Of a DNA stretch of 64,000 nt, positions 22,779 to 30,292 are shown piece after piece. Origin of the DNA: Mycobacterium sp. Root135 (GTDB lineage: Bacteria; Actinomycetota; Actinomycetes; Mycobacteriales; Mycobacteriaceae); assembly GCF_001426545.1 (NCBI RefSeq), contig NZ_LMEZ01000006.1:354220-418219 (forward strand), in the 5' to 3' direction. How positions within the stretch are numbered: position 1 is the first letter of the stretch; each line of letters starts with the position of its first letter. Below the pieces are notes generated by a model, which ran no database searches, was not told the origin of the DNA, and worked only from the letters and a program-made list of their open reading frames with translations. The position numbers and the translations under genes were made by a program.

Positions 22779-23936
22779 ATGGGTCCGACGAAGGTGGCAG
22801 TCGTAGGAGCGGGAATCGGTGGCTTGGCCACCGCAAGCGCATTGAGCCACAAGGGGTTCGACGTGCACGTCTACGAGCAGGCGCGGCAACTCGGCGAGGT
22901 CGGTGCGGGAGTCGCGCTTGGCGCCAACAGCATTCGCCTGCTCGACCGCCTCGGCCTGCAGGGGCCGCTGCAGGACTACGGGCCGCGCTGGACGCAGTGG
23001 AGGTTCAGCGATGCCGGCGGGCGCGTGCTCACCGAGCAGGCGATGGACGGCAGGGTCCTCGGAATGTATCGGCCCGACCTCATCGCCATGCTGACCGAGA
23101 GCCTCCCGGAGGGCACCGTGTCCACCGGTCGCAGGTGCGTGGGTTTCCGTCAGGACGCCGATCGCGCGATCGTCGAGTTCGCCGACGGCGAGCACATCGA
23201 GGCCGATCTCGTAGTGGCGGCCGACGGCATCCATTCCGTCCTGCAGAGCCACGTCGTGGAGCCCAGCGACCCCGTGTTCTCCGGAAGCATCGCCTACCGC
23301 GGCGTCATCCCCGCTGATCGGGTTCCGGACTATCCCGCCACGGTTTCCACGATGTCGATGGGCGAGGGCAAGCACTTCCTGATCTTCACGCTGCGAGGCG
23401 GGCAGCTGATCAATTTCGTCGGCTTCGTTCCCAGCGACGACGAGATGCGCGAATCATGGTCGGCACCGGGTGATCCCGCGACATTGGCTCGCGAGTTCGC
23501 GGGCTGGGACCCGATGGTGCAGCGTGTCATCAGTGAGGTCGACACCACCTTCCGGTGGGGACTCTACGACCGAGAGCCGCTGTCGCAGTGGAGCAATGGT
23601 CGTCTGATCCTGTTGGGAGACGCCGCCCATCCGATGCTGCCGCACATGGGCCAGGGTGCGAACCAGTCGATCGAGGATGCCGTCGCCTTGGCCGCGGTGC
23701 TCGACGGTGTCGACCGGGCCGACGTACCCGACGCCGTGCTTCGTTACGGGTCGCTCCGCCGCGACCGGGCCGCGCAGGTTCAACGCAATTCACGCAACGG
23801 TGGGCTCGTCTACGACAGCGCCGACAGCCCGGAGCGCGACGAGAAGTTGCGCGGCACCGTCGCGGACCTTCTGTGGTCCCTGGACTACGACGTCGAGGCC
23901 GAGGTCCAATCGTTCCTGGCGACGGCGCGAAGCTAG
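22779..23936 (+). CDS. FAD-dependent aromatic monooxygenase (salicylate/3-hydroxybenzoate hydroxylase type)
   Basis: A 385-residue class A flavoprotein hydroxylase. The FAD GxGxxG motif is VAVVGAGIGGLATASAL at the N-terminus, the DG motif is LVVAADGIHSVL, and the GD motif is LILLGDAAHPMLPHMGQGANQSIEDAVALA. ATG 22779 places the FAD motif 5 residues in; an ATG at 22749 lies inside an operator and lacks a ribosome binding site. The best family match by eye is 3-hydroxybenzoate 6-hydroxylase/salicylate 1-hydroxylase. It is divergent from, and probably regulated by, the TetR gene. No ring-cleavage genes are adjacent. Confidence 0.88.
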   Translation: MGPTKVAVVGAGIGGLATASALSHKGFDVHVYEQARQLGEVGAGVALGANSIRLLDRLGLQGPLQDYGPRWTQWRFSDAGGRVLTEQAMDGRVLGMYRPDLIAMLTESLPEGTVSTGRRCVGFRQDADRAIVEFADGEHIEADLVVAADGIHSVLQSHVVEPSDPVFSGSIAYRGVIPADRVPDYPATVSTMSMGEGKHFLIFTLRGGQLINFVGFVPSDDEMRESWSAPGDPATLAREFAGWDPMVQRVISEVDTTFRWGLYDREPLSQWSNGRLILLGDAAHPMLPHMGQGANQSIEDAVALAAVLDGVDRADVPDAVLRYGSLRRDRAAQVQRNSRNGGLVYDSADSPERDEKLRGTVADLLWSLDYDVEAEVQSFLATARS

Positions 23937-23938
23937 CT

Positions 23939-24125
23939 TCACATGTCGCGGCCGCCGGTCACTTCGGCAACCGTGGCGATCATGTCCGAGGACAGGTTTG
24001 AGGCGAAGAACAATGCGACCAAGGCAATTTCGTCGGGCTCACCGGCACGCCCCATGGGGACCTCGGCGAGCTTCTGCTCCCAGACGCGGGCCGGCATCGC
24101 CTCGGTCATGGCCGTGCGAATCACA
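23939..24125 (-). pseudogene. SDR (FabG-like) gene, C-terminal remnant only
   Basis: Only the last 60 codons of a short-chain dehydrogenase remain: IRTAMTEAMPARVWEQKLAE, then VPMGRAGEPDEIA, FFASNLSSDMIA and the typical end EVTGGRDM. The Rossmann fold and the catalytic Ser-Tyr-Lys are missing. The 5' break is at about 24125, where the sequence switches abruptly to a duplicated cupin 5' region in a different frame, so the gene is dead. Confidence 0.85.
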
Positions 24126-24306
24126 GACCACGAACATCGACCACGGGATGCGGCTCGAGTCCGCGACGGTCAGTTCTATCTGGTTGCTCGGTGCCTCCAC
24201 GCGACCCGGCTCCTCTCGACATCACCCGCGTCGGTCGCGGGGATTCGAGAAGAACTTGGAATCCATTGTCTCCGAATGGTTTTTGCAGGTTCACGGTCAG
24301 TTTGCG
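24126..24306 (-). pseudogene. Duplicated 5' fragment of the cupin gene with its upstream region
   Basis: Reading on the minus strand from GTG 24204 gives VEAPSNQIELTVADSSRIPW, matching the first 26 or so codons of the cupin at 19192-19596. It then runs into SDR sequence out of frame and stops about 37 codons later. The 100 bp upstream also match the gap between cupin and lipase. The fragment is a recombination scar. Confidence 0.82.
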
Positions 24307-24433
24307 CCGGTGAGGGACTGCTCCGCCCCGCTGCCGTCAGGACCTTTCGCCGACCACACCGGTAACCGCCTTGACGGTTGCACCCCGTGGTCCCACCTCG
24401 ATTGAGAACGGATTTCGTCAGGCGGGTGAATTG

Positions 24434-26197
24434 CTACGTGCCGTCGGCGCCGCGTTCGCCGTTGCCCGCGCCGCCGGTGCCTCCAGCGCCACCCGCGCCG
24501 GAGTTGTTGCGGTTCGGCGCACCGGAAGTGGATCCGCCGTCGCCGCCGTCGCCGCCCACGCCGATCTGGCTGTTGCCTCCCTTACCGCCTTTGCCCGCGT
24601 AGTTGGTACCCGAGCCGCCGGTGCGGAAGGAGTCACCGCCTGTCCCGCCATCGCCGCCCGTGCCGGACTGGCTGTCGCCACCATCACCACCGTTGCCGCC
24701 GAAGTGGAAGGACCCGGAGTCATCCGTGGATGACAGCAGTCCGCCGTTCCCGCCGTTGCCGCCGGGGCCACTGACCCCGTTGCCACCCCTACCGCCGGAC
24801 CCGGCGCTGTTGTTCGTGCCGCCGACGCTGATGCCGGCACCGCCGTTTCCGCCGTTGCCGGCAACGGCACCGTCGGCACCGCGCGTGCCCGACGCTCCGA
24901 CCGAGGCGCCGGTGCCGCCGATACCCGCCTTGCCGCCGGCGCCGACGTCACCTCCGTCACCGCCACCACCAGCGGTGGCGGAGGCCATGGCATCACCGCC
25001 GTTGCCGCCGTCACCACCGTTGCTGCCGGTACCGCCGTCCGCCCCGTTGCCGCCGTTGCCCATGACGCCGGCCTGCATGCCGTCGGCACCACCCACGCCA
25101 CCGGTCCCACCGGTCCCCGCGGCACCAGCCGCACCTGAGGACCCGACCGCGCCGCCGTCGCCGCCGTTGCCGCCGTCCTGACCGGCCCCGCCGTCCTGAC
25201 CGTTCTCGCCAGGCAAGCCGTCCACCCGGTCTCTGTCGGCCGACTTACCGTCGTCGCCCTTCGCACCGGCGACACCGTCCGCGCCGCGCACGCCGTCGCC
25301 GCCGTTGCCACCACTGCCGCCGCTGCCACCGTTACCCCCATTGCCGTTGACGCCCACCGTGCCGGCCGCACCGAAAAGGGATGAGCTACCACCGGCACCC
25401 GCGTTGCCACCCGCACCGCCGGCGCCTCCGGTTGAACCTGCGATGCCGTTCTTGCCACTTTCACCGGCCGCCGTGCCGGACAGACCGTTTGCGCCCAACC
25501 CGCCATTTCCGCCGTTTCCGCCGGTGCCGCCCGCTCCACCGGCGCCGCCATTGCCGATGAGCAGACCGCCCGCGCCGCCCCGGCCACCTGCGCCACCGTT
25601 ACCGCCTGCGACACCCGACTGGCCCGCCGCACCGTTCCCACCCGCCATCGCGGAGCCACCGTTGCCACCGATTCCACCGTTGCCGATCAGCAGTCCACCC
25701 CGCCCGCCTGCGCCACCGGTCATCCCCGATCCGAGCGCGGCGTTCCCGCCGGCACCACCGAACCCGATCAGCCCGGCATAGCCACCCGCTCCGCCATTGG
25801 CGCCACGGCCACCCGATCCCAGGAGAAGGCCACCGTTGCCGCCGTTGCACGCCGAGCCTTCGCAGTCTGCGGCGGCGTCGGCACCGTTGCCGATGAACAA
25901 CCGAATGAAGGACCCGACCGGGTCCACCGGAGCCGACGCTGCCGTCAGTGGCGCCACGCGCGCCTGCGGAGCACCGAACGCGTTCACCAAAGCGGGCGTC
26001 ACGACGCCGGCTGATCCGATCTTCAACAGGCACAACGGATCTGAGCAGGGGCTCGGCGCCGCAGGCCCGGCCGTGCTGAGCGCCACTGACCCCTGGTCAC
26101 GGGAATCGGCCATCGCCCACGGGGAGGCGATCATCGCGCCTGCCCCCAACGCGACTGCCAACGCACCGACCCGACCGACGTAACGAACAACACTCAC
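24434..26197 (-). CDS. PGRS-like glycine-rich exported protein without a PE domain
   Basis: A protein of about 587 residues made mainly of GGxGGx repeats rich in Gly, Ala and Asn (GGNGGNGG, GGAGGxGG), as in mycobacterial PE_PGRS proteins. Instead of a PE domain it has a signal-peptide-like N-terminus (VGALAVALGAGAMIASPWAMA). A non-repetitive region of about 90 residues follows, with two Cys pairs (CSDPLC; CEGSAC). The join SFIRLFIGNGADAAADCEGSACNGGNGG is the type of segment that precedes PGRS repeats. GTG 26197 is chosen because GGGGGAG lies 7 bp upstream; a GTG at 26215 is the alternative. It is probably surface-exposed or secreted. Repeats make it a likely site of length variation. Function is unknown. 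Confidence 0.82.
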   Translation of the reverse strand: MSVVRYVGRVGALAVALGAGAMIASPWAMADSRDQGSVALSTAGPAAPSPCSDPLCLLKIGSAGVVTPALVNAFGAPQARVAPLTAASAPVDPVGSFIRLFIGNGADAAADCEGSACNGGNGGLLLGSGGRGANGGAGGYAGLIGFGGAGGNAALGSGMTGGAGGRGGLLIGNGGIGGNGGSAMAGGNGAAGQSGVAGGNGGAGGRGGAGGLLIGNGGAGGAGGTGGNGGNGGLGANGLSGTAAGESGKNGIAGSTGGAGGAGGNAGAGGSSSLFGAAGTVGVNGNGGNGGSGGSGGNGGDGVRGADGVAGAKGDDGKSADRDRVDGLPGENGQDGGAGQDGGNGGDGGAVGSSGAAGAAGTGGTGGVGGADGMQAGVMGNGGNGADGGTGSNGGDGGNGGDAMASATAGGGGDGGDVGAGGKAGIGGTGASVGASGTRGADGAVAGNGGNGGAGISVGGTNNSAGSGGRGGNGVSGPGGNGGNGGLLSSTDDSGSFHFGGNGGDGGDSQSGTGGDGGTGGDSFRTGGSGTNYAGKGGKGGNSQIGVGGDGGDGGSTSGAPNRNNSGAGGAGGTGGAGNGERGADGT

Positions 26198-26392
26198 CGC
26201 GACACTCCCCCGCACCGTGCGGCAGGCAGGTCCCAGCGCATCCTGACAAGTATGGGGTATCCCAGTTACCGCGTCGCCGATAGCTGGGTATTGGGTTCGT
26301 CGGCGTCGGCGTCCGGCTCAACAAGGTGCCGCAGCACCGACCGTCGGCACCGGAGCTCTGCCGATTGATGGAGGACGACTCCACGTTCAGAT
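26198..26392. other. Non-coding region upstream of the PGRS gene
   Basis: No convincing gene or RNA is seen. This is the presumed promoter region of the PGRS gene and the left edge of the island. Confidence 0.5.
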
Positions 26393-26417
26393 GTAGGGCG
26401 ACGGGGACTTGAACCCA
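26393..26417. repeat. Partial att-like tRNA 3'-end copy (outermost, degraded)
   Basis: GTAGGGCGACGGGGACTTG plus AACCCA repeats, with one mismatch, the 3'-terminal 24 bases of the tRNA at 43970-44043 and the island att repeat. It marks the left end of an older tandem element. Confidence 0.7.
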
Positions 26418-26451
26418 TCTCGCTCGCGACAGGTGTTGCCCCATAGTGTCC

Positions 26452-27024
26452 TTACTTATCGGAGCTCTCGATCCGTTCCATCATCGCCTCCAGGTGTTCG
26501 CTGACCACCTCTGCCGTGAACCCGTGCGGCTCGCCGATTGTCATCGTCATGTGGTGGCATGCTTTGTCGGCCCGTGCGATCACATCGGCAATGTCTCCCA
26601 AGTCGTCGAGCATTCGCTGCTGGCCACTGCTTGTCATGAAATTCTCGGCATGCTCACGAAAGAAACGGTGGATTAGGCGATTTCGCTCAACAACAGCTTT
26701 CCGGCACGTTTCGAGGTCCGCTACATCGAGATGTATATCCCGGCTGACTTCATTGACTAAGGCGCCGGCCGTCTTCTGGAATAGATCTGCCATGAACCGA
26801 TCTACGGCCGCGGTCGTCAGTTTTTGACCGATCGTTCCAGCGACGGTCAGGAGGTTGACGAGCGCATGATCAAATACTTGAGCCTGGTACGCCACCAGCC
26901 CAAATCGGGCGTACACCTCTTTCTGGCGAAGCCCATCGTCTGGAAGTTCGACGATTCGGTCGAAGCCGCGCGTGTCAGGCATGAGGCGGAAGGCTATGCC
27001 GCCTGTCACCGGTCGTCTAGCCAT
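26452..27024 (-). CDS. Uncharacterised protein with HEPN-like RNxxxH motif
   Basis: A 190-residue, mostly helical protein not recognised with certainty. The segment VVERNRLIHRFFREHAENF (residues 111-129) contains R114-N115-x3-H119, the Rx4H arrangement of HEPN ribonucleases, on a predicted amphipathic helix. Another conserved-looking helix is KEVYARFGLVAYQAQVFDHALVNLL (residues 35-59). The ATG at 27024 is used since an upstream in-frame start overlaps the integrase relic; an ATG at 26982 is also possible. It lies in the decayed left element with an AbiE system. If HEPN is right it would be an RNA-cutting toxin or defence effector. No partner antitoxin gene is adjacent. Confidence 0.6.
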   Translation of the reverse strand: MARRPVTGGIAFRLMPDTRGFDRIVELPDDGLRQKEVYARFGLVAYQAQVFDHALVNLLTVAGTIGQKLTTAAVDRFMADLFQKTAGALVNEVSRDIHLDVADLETCRKAVVERNRLIHRFFREHAENFMTSSGQQRMLDDLGDIADVIARADKACHHMTMTIGEPHGFTAEVVSEHLEAMMERIESSDK

Positions 27025-27054
27025 TTTGATCGACGACCAAAATCCCAAAACTGG

Positions 27055-27460
27055 ATACGCCGCAGCGTCAGGACACCGCCAAGAGCGAAGCAGGTCTGCA
27101 CACTCCACCGCTGCCCCGCTTCGCCGTCAACGTCCTGAAGGTGCGGCGCCAGATGCTGTTCCTCGGCCAACACACGATGATTTCCTCCTCGACGGCACAT
27201 ACGTTCCGAGCCCCGAACAACTCAGATAGGCAATGTTGGCGGTGCGCCACGACCTCGGCGTGCCGGACGTCACCACGCACAGTTTCAGGAAATCACTCGC
27301 AACCTTGATCTACGACGAGGGCTTTCCGCGCGAATCGGAGCCGGCCACCTTGGTCTTACGAACATCTCGATGACTCCGGACAAGTACATGAGCCGAGGTC
27401 GGGTCCACACCCAGGTGGCCGGCCTCCTCGACAAGTTGGTCAGCGATCCTGACGATTGAC
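27055..27460 (+). pseudogene. Tyrosine integrase relic, C-terminal third, frameshifted
   Basis: The translation KSEAGLHTPPLPRFAVNVL then VTTHSFRKSLATLIYDEG matches the intact island integrase (KSAAGKRTLPLPRFAVDAL and VTTHSFRKTVATLIDGGG). After that a frameshift near 27322 is needed to continue into LSARIGAGHLGLTNISM and PDKYMSRGRVHTQVAGLLDKLV up to the stop at 27460. The catalytic HxxR, GH and Tyr are recognisable across frames. The 5' two thirds are missing. It belongs to the older element bounded by 26393 and 28973. Confidence 0.85.
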
Positions 27461-27489
27461 GGGAATAGCCCAAATCAGCATCCTTGCGT

Positions 27490-27536
27490 TTGAGTATGCA
27501 TTTCGTAGGTTATTGACTTACGATATGCATACTCAA
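27490..27536. promoter_or_regulatory. Inverted repeat upstream of abiEi-abiEii, candidate AbiEi operator
   Basis: TTGAGTATGCAT (27490-27501) and ATGCATACTCAA (27525-27536) are perfect 12-bp inverted copies separated by 23 bp. AbiEi antitoxins are known to bind inverted repeats before their own operon and repress it. The right arm runs into the AAGGAG ribosome binding site. Confidence 0.68.
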
Positions 27537-27548
27537 GGAGCAACGACG

Positions 27549-28187
27549 ATGCGCAGCCACAGCACTCCGATCCCATCCGAGCTCGCACGGGCGCCGATGA
27601 AGACCGTCCGGCCACGCGACGCCGGCGACGTCTACGCACATCCGCGGGCCGAGTTCGCCCGGCTCACTGAACGCGGACTCCTTCACCGCGTCGCCAACGG
27701 CTACTACATCGTCGTCCCGCAAGACATGGTCGGTCGACGTTGGATGCCCGGCTTGGAAGCGGCCGCCGCGGGTATCGCTTCGGCGATCTACGGGGCGGAC
27801 GCGGTCGTGGCGATGGGACCAAGCGCAGCCCGGCTGCATGGCGCGATTCCCCGCGCCTTGGCGACGGCGACGATCGCGGTGCCCCGGCAGCACCGCGAGA
27901 TCGAACTGTCGGACCGACCGGCAGTCGTGCGATTCGTCAAGCGCGACACCGACCGCCTGGACGCCGAACGCATCGAAACAACCTTGGGCCCCGCGTTGGT
28001 GACAACACCCGAACAGACCGTCCTCGACCTTGCTCACCGGCCAGACCTAGGCAGTGTCGACGTCGACGTCCGATCGGCGGTCGTCGCCCTCTTGGCGCGC
28101 AGCGACCGGCAGAGAATCTCCGCGCTCGCGGTCGACCAGCTGCGAGTCGCCTCACTGCGTCGCGCCGAGGACTGGGCACGAACGTGA
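27549..28187 (+). CDS. AbiEi-type antitoxin (transcriptional regulator)
   Basis: A 212-residue AbiEi_4-like protein. The N-terminus resembles the winged helix of AbiEi (RPRDAGDVYAHPRAEFARLTERGLLHRVANGYYIVVP); the following domain includes AIYGADAVVAMGPSAARLHGAIPRA, the typical SAARLHG segment, and VTTPEQTVLDLA. ATG 27549 is supported by AAGGAG ending 9 bp before. It overlaps the toxin gene by 4 bp (GTGA). AbiE is a type IV toxin-antitoxin and abortive infection system: this protein neutralises the toxin indirectly and represses transcription via the inverted repeat upstream. Confidence 0.88.
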   Translation: MRSHSTPIPSELARAPMKTVRPRDAGDVYAHPRAEFARLTERGLLHRVANGYYIVVPQDMVGRRWMPGLEAAAAGIASAIYGADAVVAMGPSAARLHGAIPRALATATIAVPRQHREIELSDRPAVVRFVKRDTDRLDAERIETTLGPALVTTPEQTVLDLAHRPDLGSVDVDVRSAVVALLARSDRQRISALAVDQLRVASLRRAEDWART

Positions 28188-28942
28188 ACATCGACGAACG
28201 CGACTTCGTGGCAGCACAATTCGGCGTAGCCACCGAGCAAGTCGAACGCGACCACCTCATTTCACACCTACTCGCATTTCTCAGCTCGGCTGTTGGAGAC
28301 CGTGTTCACTTCATCGGGGGCACCGCACTCGCACGTGCGCACCTGCCGGACGGACGGCTCAGCGAGGACATCGACTTGATTGCCATCGACGATCGAAAGT
28401 CCGTAGCTGCCACACTCGACGCCGCGCTCCCCCGCGCACTGTCGCGGTCGCACGGACGGCTCACCCTCGAGCCATTACTTGGCAGCATCGCGAGCACCCT
28501 GCCCGCGACCCTTCGAACGGCCAGCGGGCTATCGGTGCGAATTCATTTGCTTTCCTCGCAAGACAGGATCGTCTGGCCGTCCGAACGGAGGGTGCTCGTC
28601 CAGCGCTATGCCGACGCACCTGCGGCGGAATTAGTGGTACCAACGCTGCCCGCATTCGCCGCTTCGAAAACGTCGACGTGGGCCGACCGAAAGGGCGCAC
28701 GCGACCTCTGGGACCTGTGGGCGCTGAGCGTACTGGGCGCAATCGACCGACTGGCCTCGGACCTTTACCGACGCTACGGGCCCACCAATCATCCGCCGAC
28801 ATCGCGACTGTTCACGTCGGCACCGACCGACGCCGAATGGCAGTCTCAGCTGGCCGGGCAGACCCGAATCACGATCTCCGCGGAGCAGGCCGTCGTGGCC
28901 GTGCGGGACGCCTGGCGCGCGGCCGTCGCGTCCAACCGATGA
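28184..28942 (+). CDS. AbiEii-type nucleotidyltransferase toxin
   Basis: A 252-residue DUF1814 nucleotidyltransferase. The active-site motif FIGGTALARAHLPDGRLSEDIDLI matches GGTxLxR...RxSxDIDL, with both Asp residues present. A helical region with KTSTWADRKGARDLWDLWAL matches the conserved K...R..RDLxDLW of AbiEii/MenT-type toxins. GTG 28184 overlaps the antitoxin stop. Homologues transfer nucleotides to tRNA or other acceptors and stop growth on phage infection. Catalytic residues look intact, so the system may be active although the surrounding element is decayed. Confidence 0.9.
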   Translation: MNIDERDFVAAQFGVATEQVERDHLISHLLAFLSSAVGDRVHFIGGTALARAHLPDGRLSEDIDLIAIDDRKSVAATLDAALPRALSRSHGRLTLEPLLGSIASTLPATLRTASGLSVRIHLLSSQDRIVWPSERRVLVQRYADAPAAELVVPTLPAFAASKTSTWADRKGARDLWDLWALSVLGAIDRLASDLYRRYGPTNHPPTSRLFTSAPTDAEWQSQLAGQTRITISAEQAVVAVRDAWRAAVASNR

Positions 28943-28972
28943 ATGAGCGATGACTCGGCCAGGCTGATCTTG

Positions 28973-29023
28973 AACAGCCTCTGACGTAGGGCGACTGGGA
29001 CTTGAACCCAGGACCAACGGATT
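28973..29023. repeat. Left att site of the ~15-kb island (51-bp direct repeat)
   Basis: These 51 bp are identical to 43956-44006, which include the 3' half of the tRNA gene. Beyond the repeat the tRNA-like sequence continues with only partial similarity and no complete cloverleaf, so this is an integration scar and not a gene. Confidence 0.9.
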
Positions 29024-29173
29024 TGCGATCTGCGGCTCTTGGACAGTCCGGACAACCCTCGTTAGCTATTGCCTCACAACAGATTTGACTTCACTCAGAG
29101 TACGAGCGATTCCGAGCGATTCTCGCCGAATCGTGGACATATCCGCCGAATAAGCGTCGACTGCCTAAAAGCG

Positions 29174-29560
29174 TCAGCCGTGCTGGCTGACGTACAAGCG
29201 GTTGCCGTCGAAGTCACGAAAACTGAACATCAGCGGAACCGACTCCCAGCCAAGATGCTCACCCACGTCGAGTCCCTTCGCAGCAAGAGCGGCTCGCGCG
29301 TCGCGGGTCGCGGGTCGCGGGTCGCGGGTCAATAGTCGGATGCCCGTGTCGACCCCCGTCGGCAATTCCTGTCCGGTCAGCACTTCTACAATCGACGCGT
29401 GACCGGCGGGTGCGGCCAGCTCGATCCACCGGAAACCAGGCTGCAGTTCGGTGTCCATCGTCGTGGTGAAGCCAATCTCCTCAAACAGGGCTTTCGTGCG
29501 GTCCTGGTCGGCGACGGGTACTGCAACGCATTGGATGCTGGTGATTAGTTGGTCTGTCAT
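29174..29560 (-). CDS. VOC-family (glyoxalase/bleomycin-resistance fold) protein containing a 7-bp tandem repeat
   Basis: A 128-residue single-module VOC protein: IQCVAVPVADQDRTKALFEE at the start, GFRWIELAAPAGHASIVEVL in the middle and MFSFRDFDGNRLYVSQHG at the end, with the expected Glu ligands (E in WIEL; a second acidic position near FRDFDGN). The centre of the gene contains four copies of a 7-bp unit, encoding RDPRPATRDA. Because 7 is not a multiple of 3, gain or loss of one copy would shift the frame. It is the first gene inside the island next to the left att. Function is unknown. Confidence 0.78.
   Translation of the reverse strand: MTDQLITSIQCVAVPVADQDRTKALFEEIGFTTTMDTELQPGFRWIELAAPAGHASIVEVLTGQELPTGVDTGIRLLTRDPRPATRDARAALAAKGLDVGEHLGWESVPLMFSFRDFDGNRLYVSQHG
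29301..29328. repeat. Four tandem copies of a 7-bp unit inside a VOC gene
   Basis: TCGCGGG is repeated four times in a row (plus strand) within the coding region on the minus strand, flanked by partial copies. Heptameric repeats are prone to slippage and would switch the gene off by frameshift. Confidence 0.85.
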
Positions 29561-29674
29561 ACAGTGTGGACCGCCATCAGCTCACCAAGTCATCGAACGT
29601 CGACGACGGCTACACGTGGAGATCTTCATAACTCCGACCGCCGGAGACCTCTGGGTTATGAGCTGCGTTGACGG

Positions 29675-29795
29675 TCACAAGCCGAATCCGTGTCGATGCC
29701 AAAGGGCTGCCGTCAATGCGCAGATTGCAGCATCGAGAAGGTCCTCCCGGTGCTTATAAGCCGTGTGGTCTATCGGAGACGGCTCGTCCAGCCGC
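29675..29795 (-). pseudogene. Possible fragment of a DUF429-family gene
   Basis: The minus-strand frame reads DHTAYKHREDLLDAAICALTAALWHRHG then stops. This resembles the C-terminal EDxLDAxxCAxTA segment of DUF429 predicted nucleases. The upstream part is interrupted by insertion-sequence remains, so at most a fragment survives. Confidence 0.35.
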
Positions 29796-29834
29796 CTTAC
29801 GTGACGACGTTCGACCGCAGGTCGAGCGGCGGGT

Positions 29835-30135
29835 CTACTCATGCACTCCGACAGGGCAGTCAGTTCCGGTCCGCACGTTCGTCCATTCGTTTGGTCACGA
29901 CAATTACGGGCTACATGGGCCGAGTCGGTGCGTGCGGTGACAACACTGCAATTGAGTCCTTCTTCGCCCTCGTTAAACGCAACGCCCTGGATCGGCACGG
30001 GCCGGTCGACCCGGGCACAACTACGATTGGAGATCGTCACCTGGATCGAGGGAGACCTACCACCGCAAGCGACGGCAACGCCGACTCCGACGGCTCACTG
30101 CGGTCGAATTTGAGACATCAATAAAGTCGCTCACG
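29835..30135 (+). pseudogene. IS3-family transposase (OrfB) remnant
   Basis: Degenerate pieces in different frames match the end of an IS3-family rve integrase domain: (L)HSDRAVSS near 29840, then MGRVGACGDNTAIESFFALVKRNALDRHG (compare GSVGDxxDNAxxESFF), and LTAVEFETSIKS near 30090-30120. Several frameshifts and missing parts mean it is inactive. No intact terminal inverted repeats are evident. The remnant shows past transposition inside the island. Confidence 0.65.
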
Positions 30136-30292
30136 CCGCTTGAACCGCCCACCTCAACCAGACAACTGAACTGGGGGCATTCTCGAGAGCGCAGTGACCA
30201 GAGTGGGTGGGTTTACGCCCTGCGTGCAATGTGCGTCGTTCAGTAGAGTTGCCTAATGAACCACCGCCAGATGCACGTCGGCAGATCCTTGC

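Noticed and set aside
24603..25781. Long proline-rich open frames on the plus strand
   Set aside because: They are the antisense of the Gly-rich PGRS repeats and have no independent coding signs.
24434..25850. Regular short repeats that could suggest a CRISPR array
   Set aside because: The repeats are 9-bp-scale codon repeats of GGxGGx without unique spacers of constant length.
28983..29047. tRNA-like sequence at the left att, apparently with a GCA anticodon
   Set aside because: Only the 3' half matches; the 5' half cannot form acceptor and D stems, so it is an att scar.
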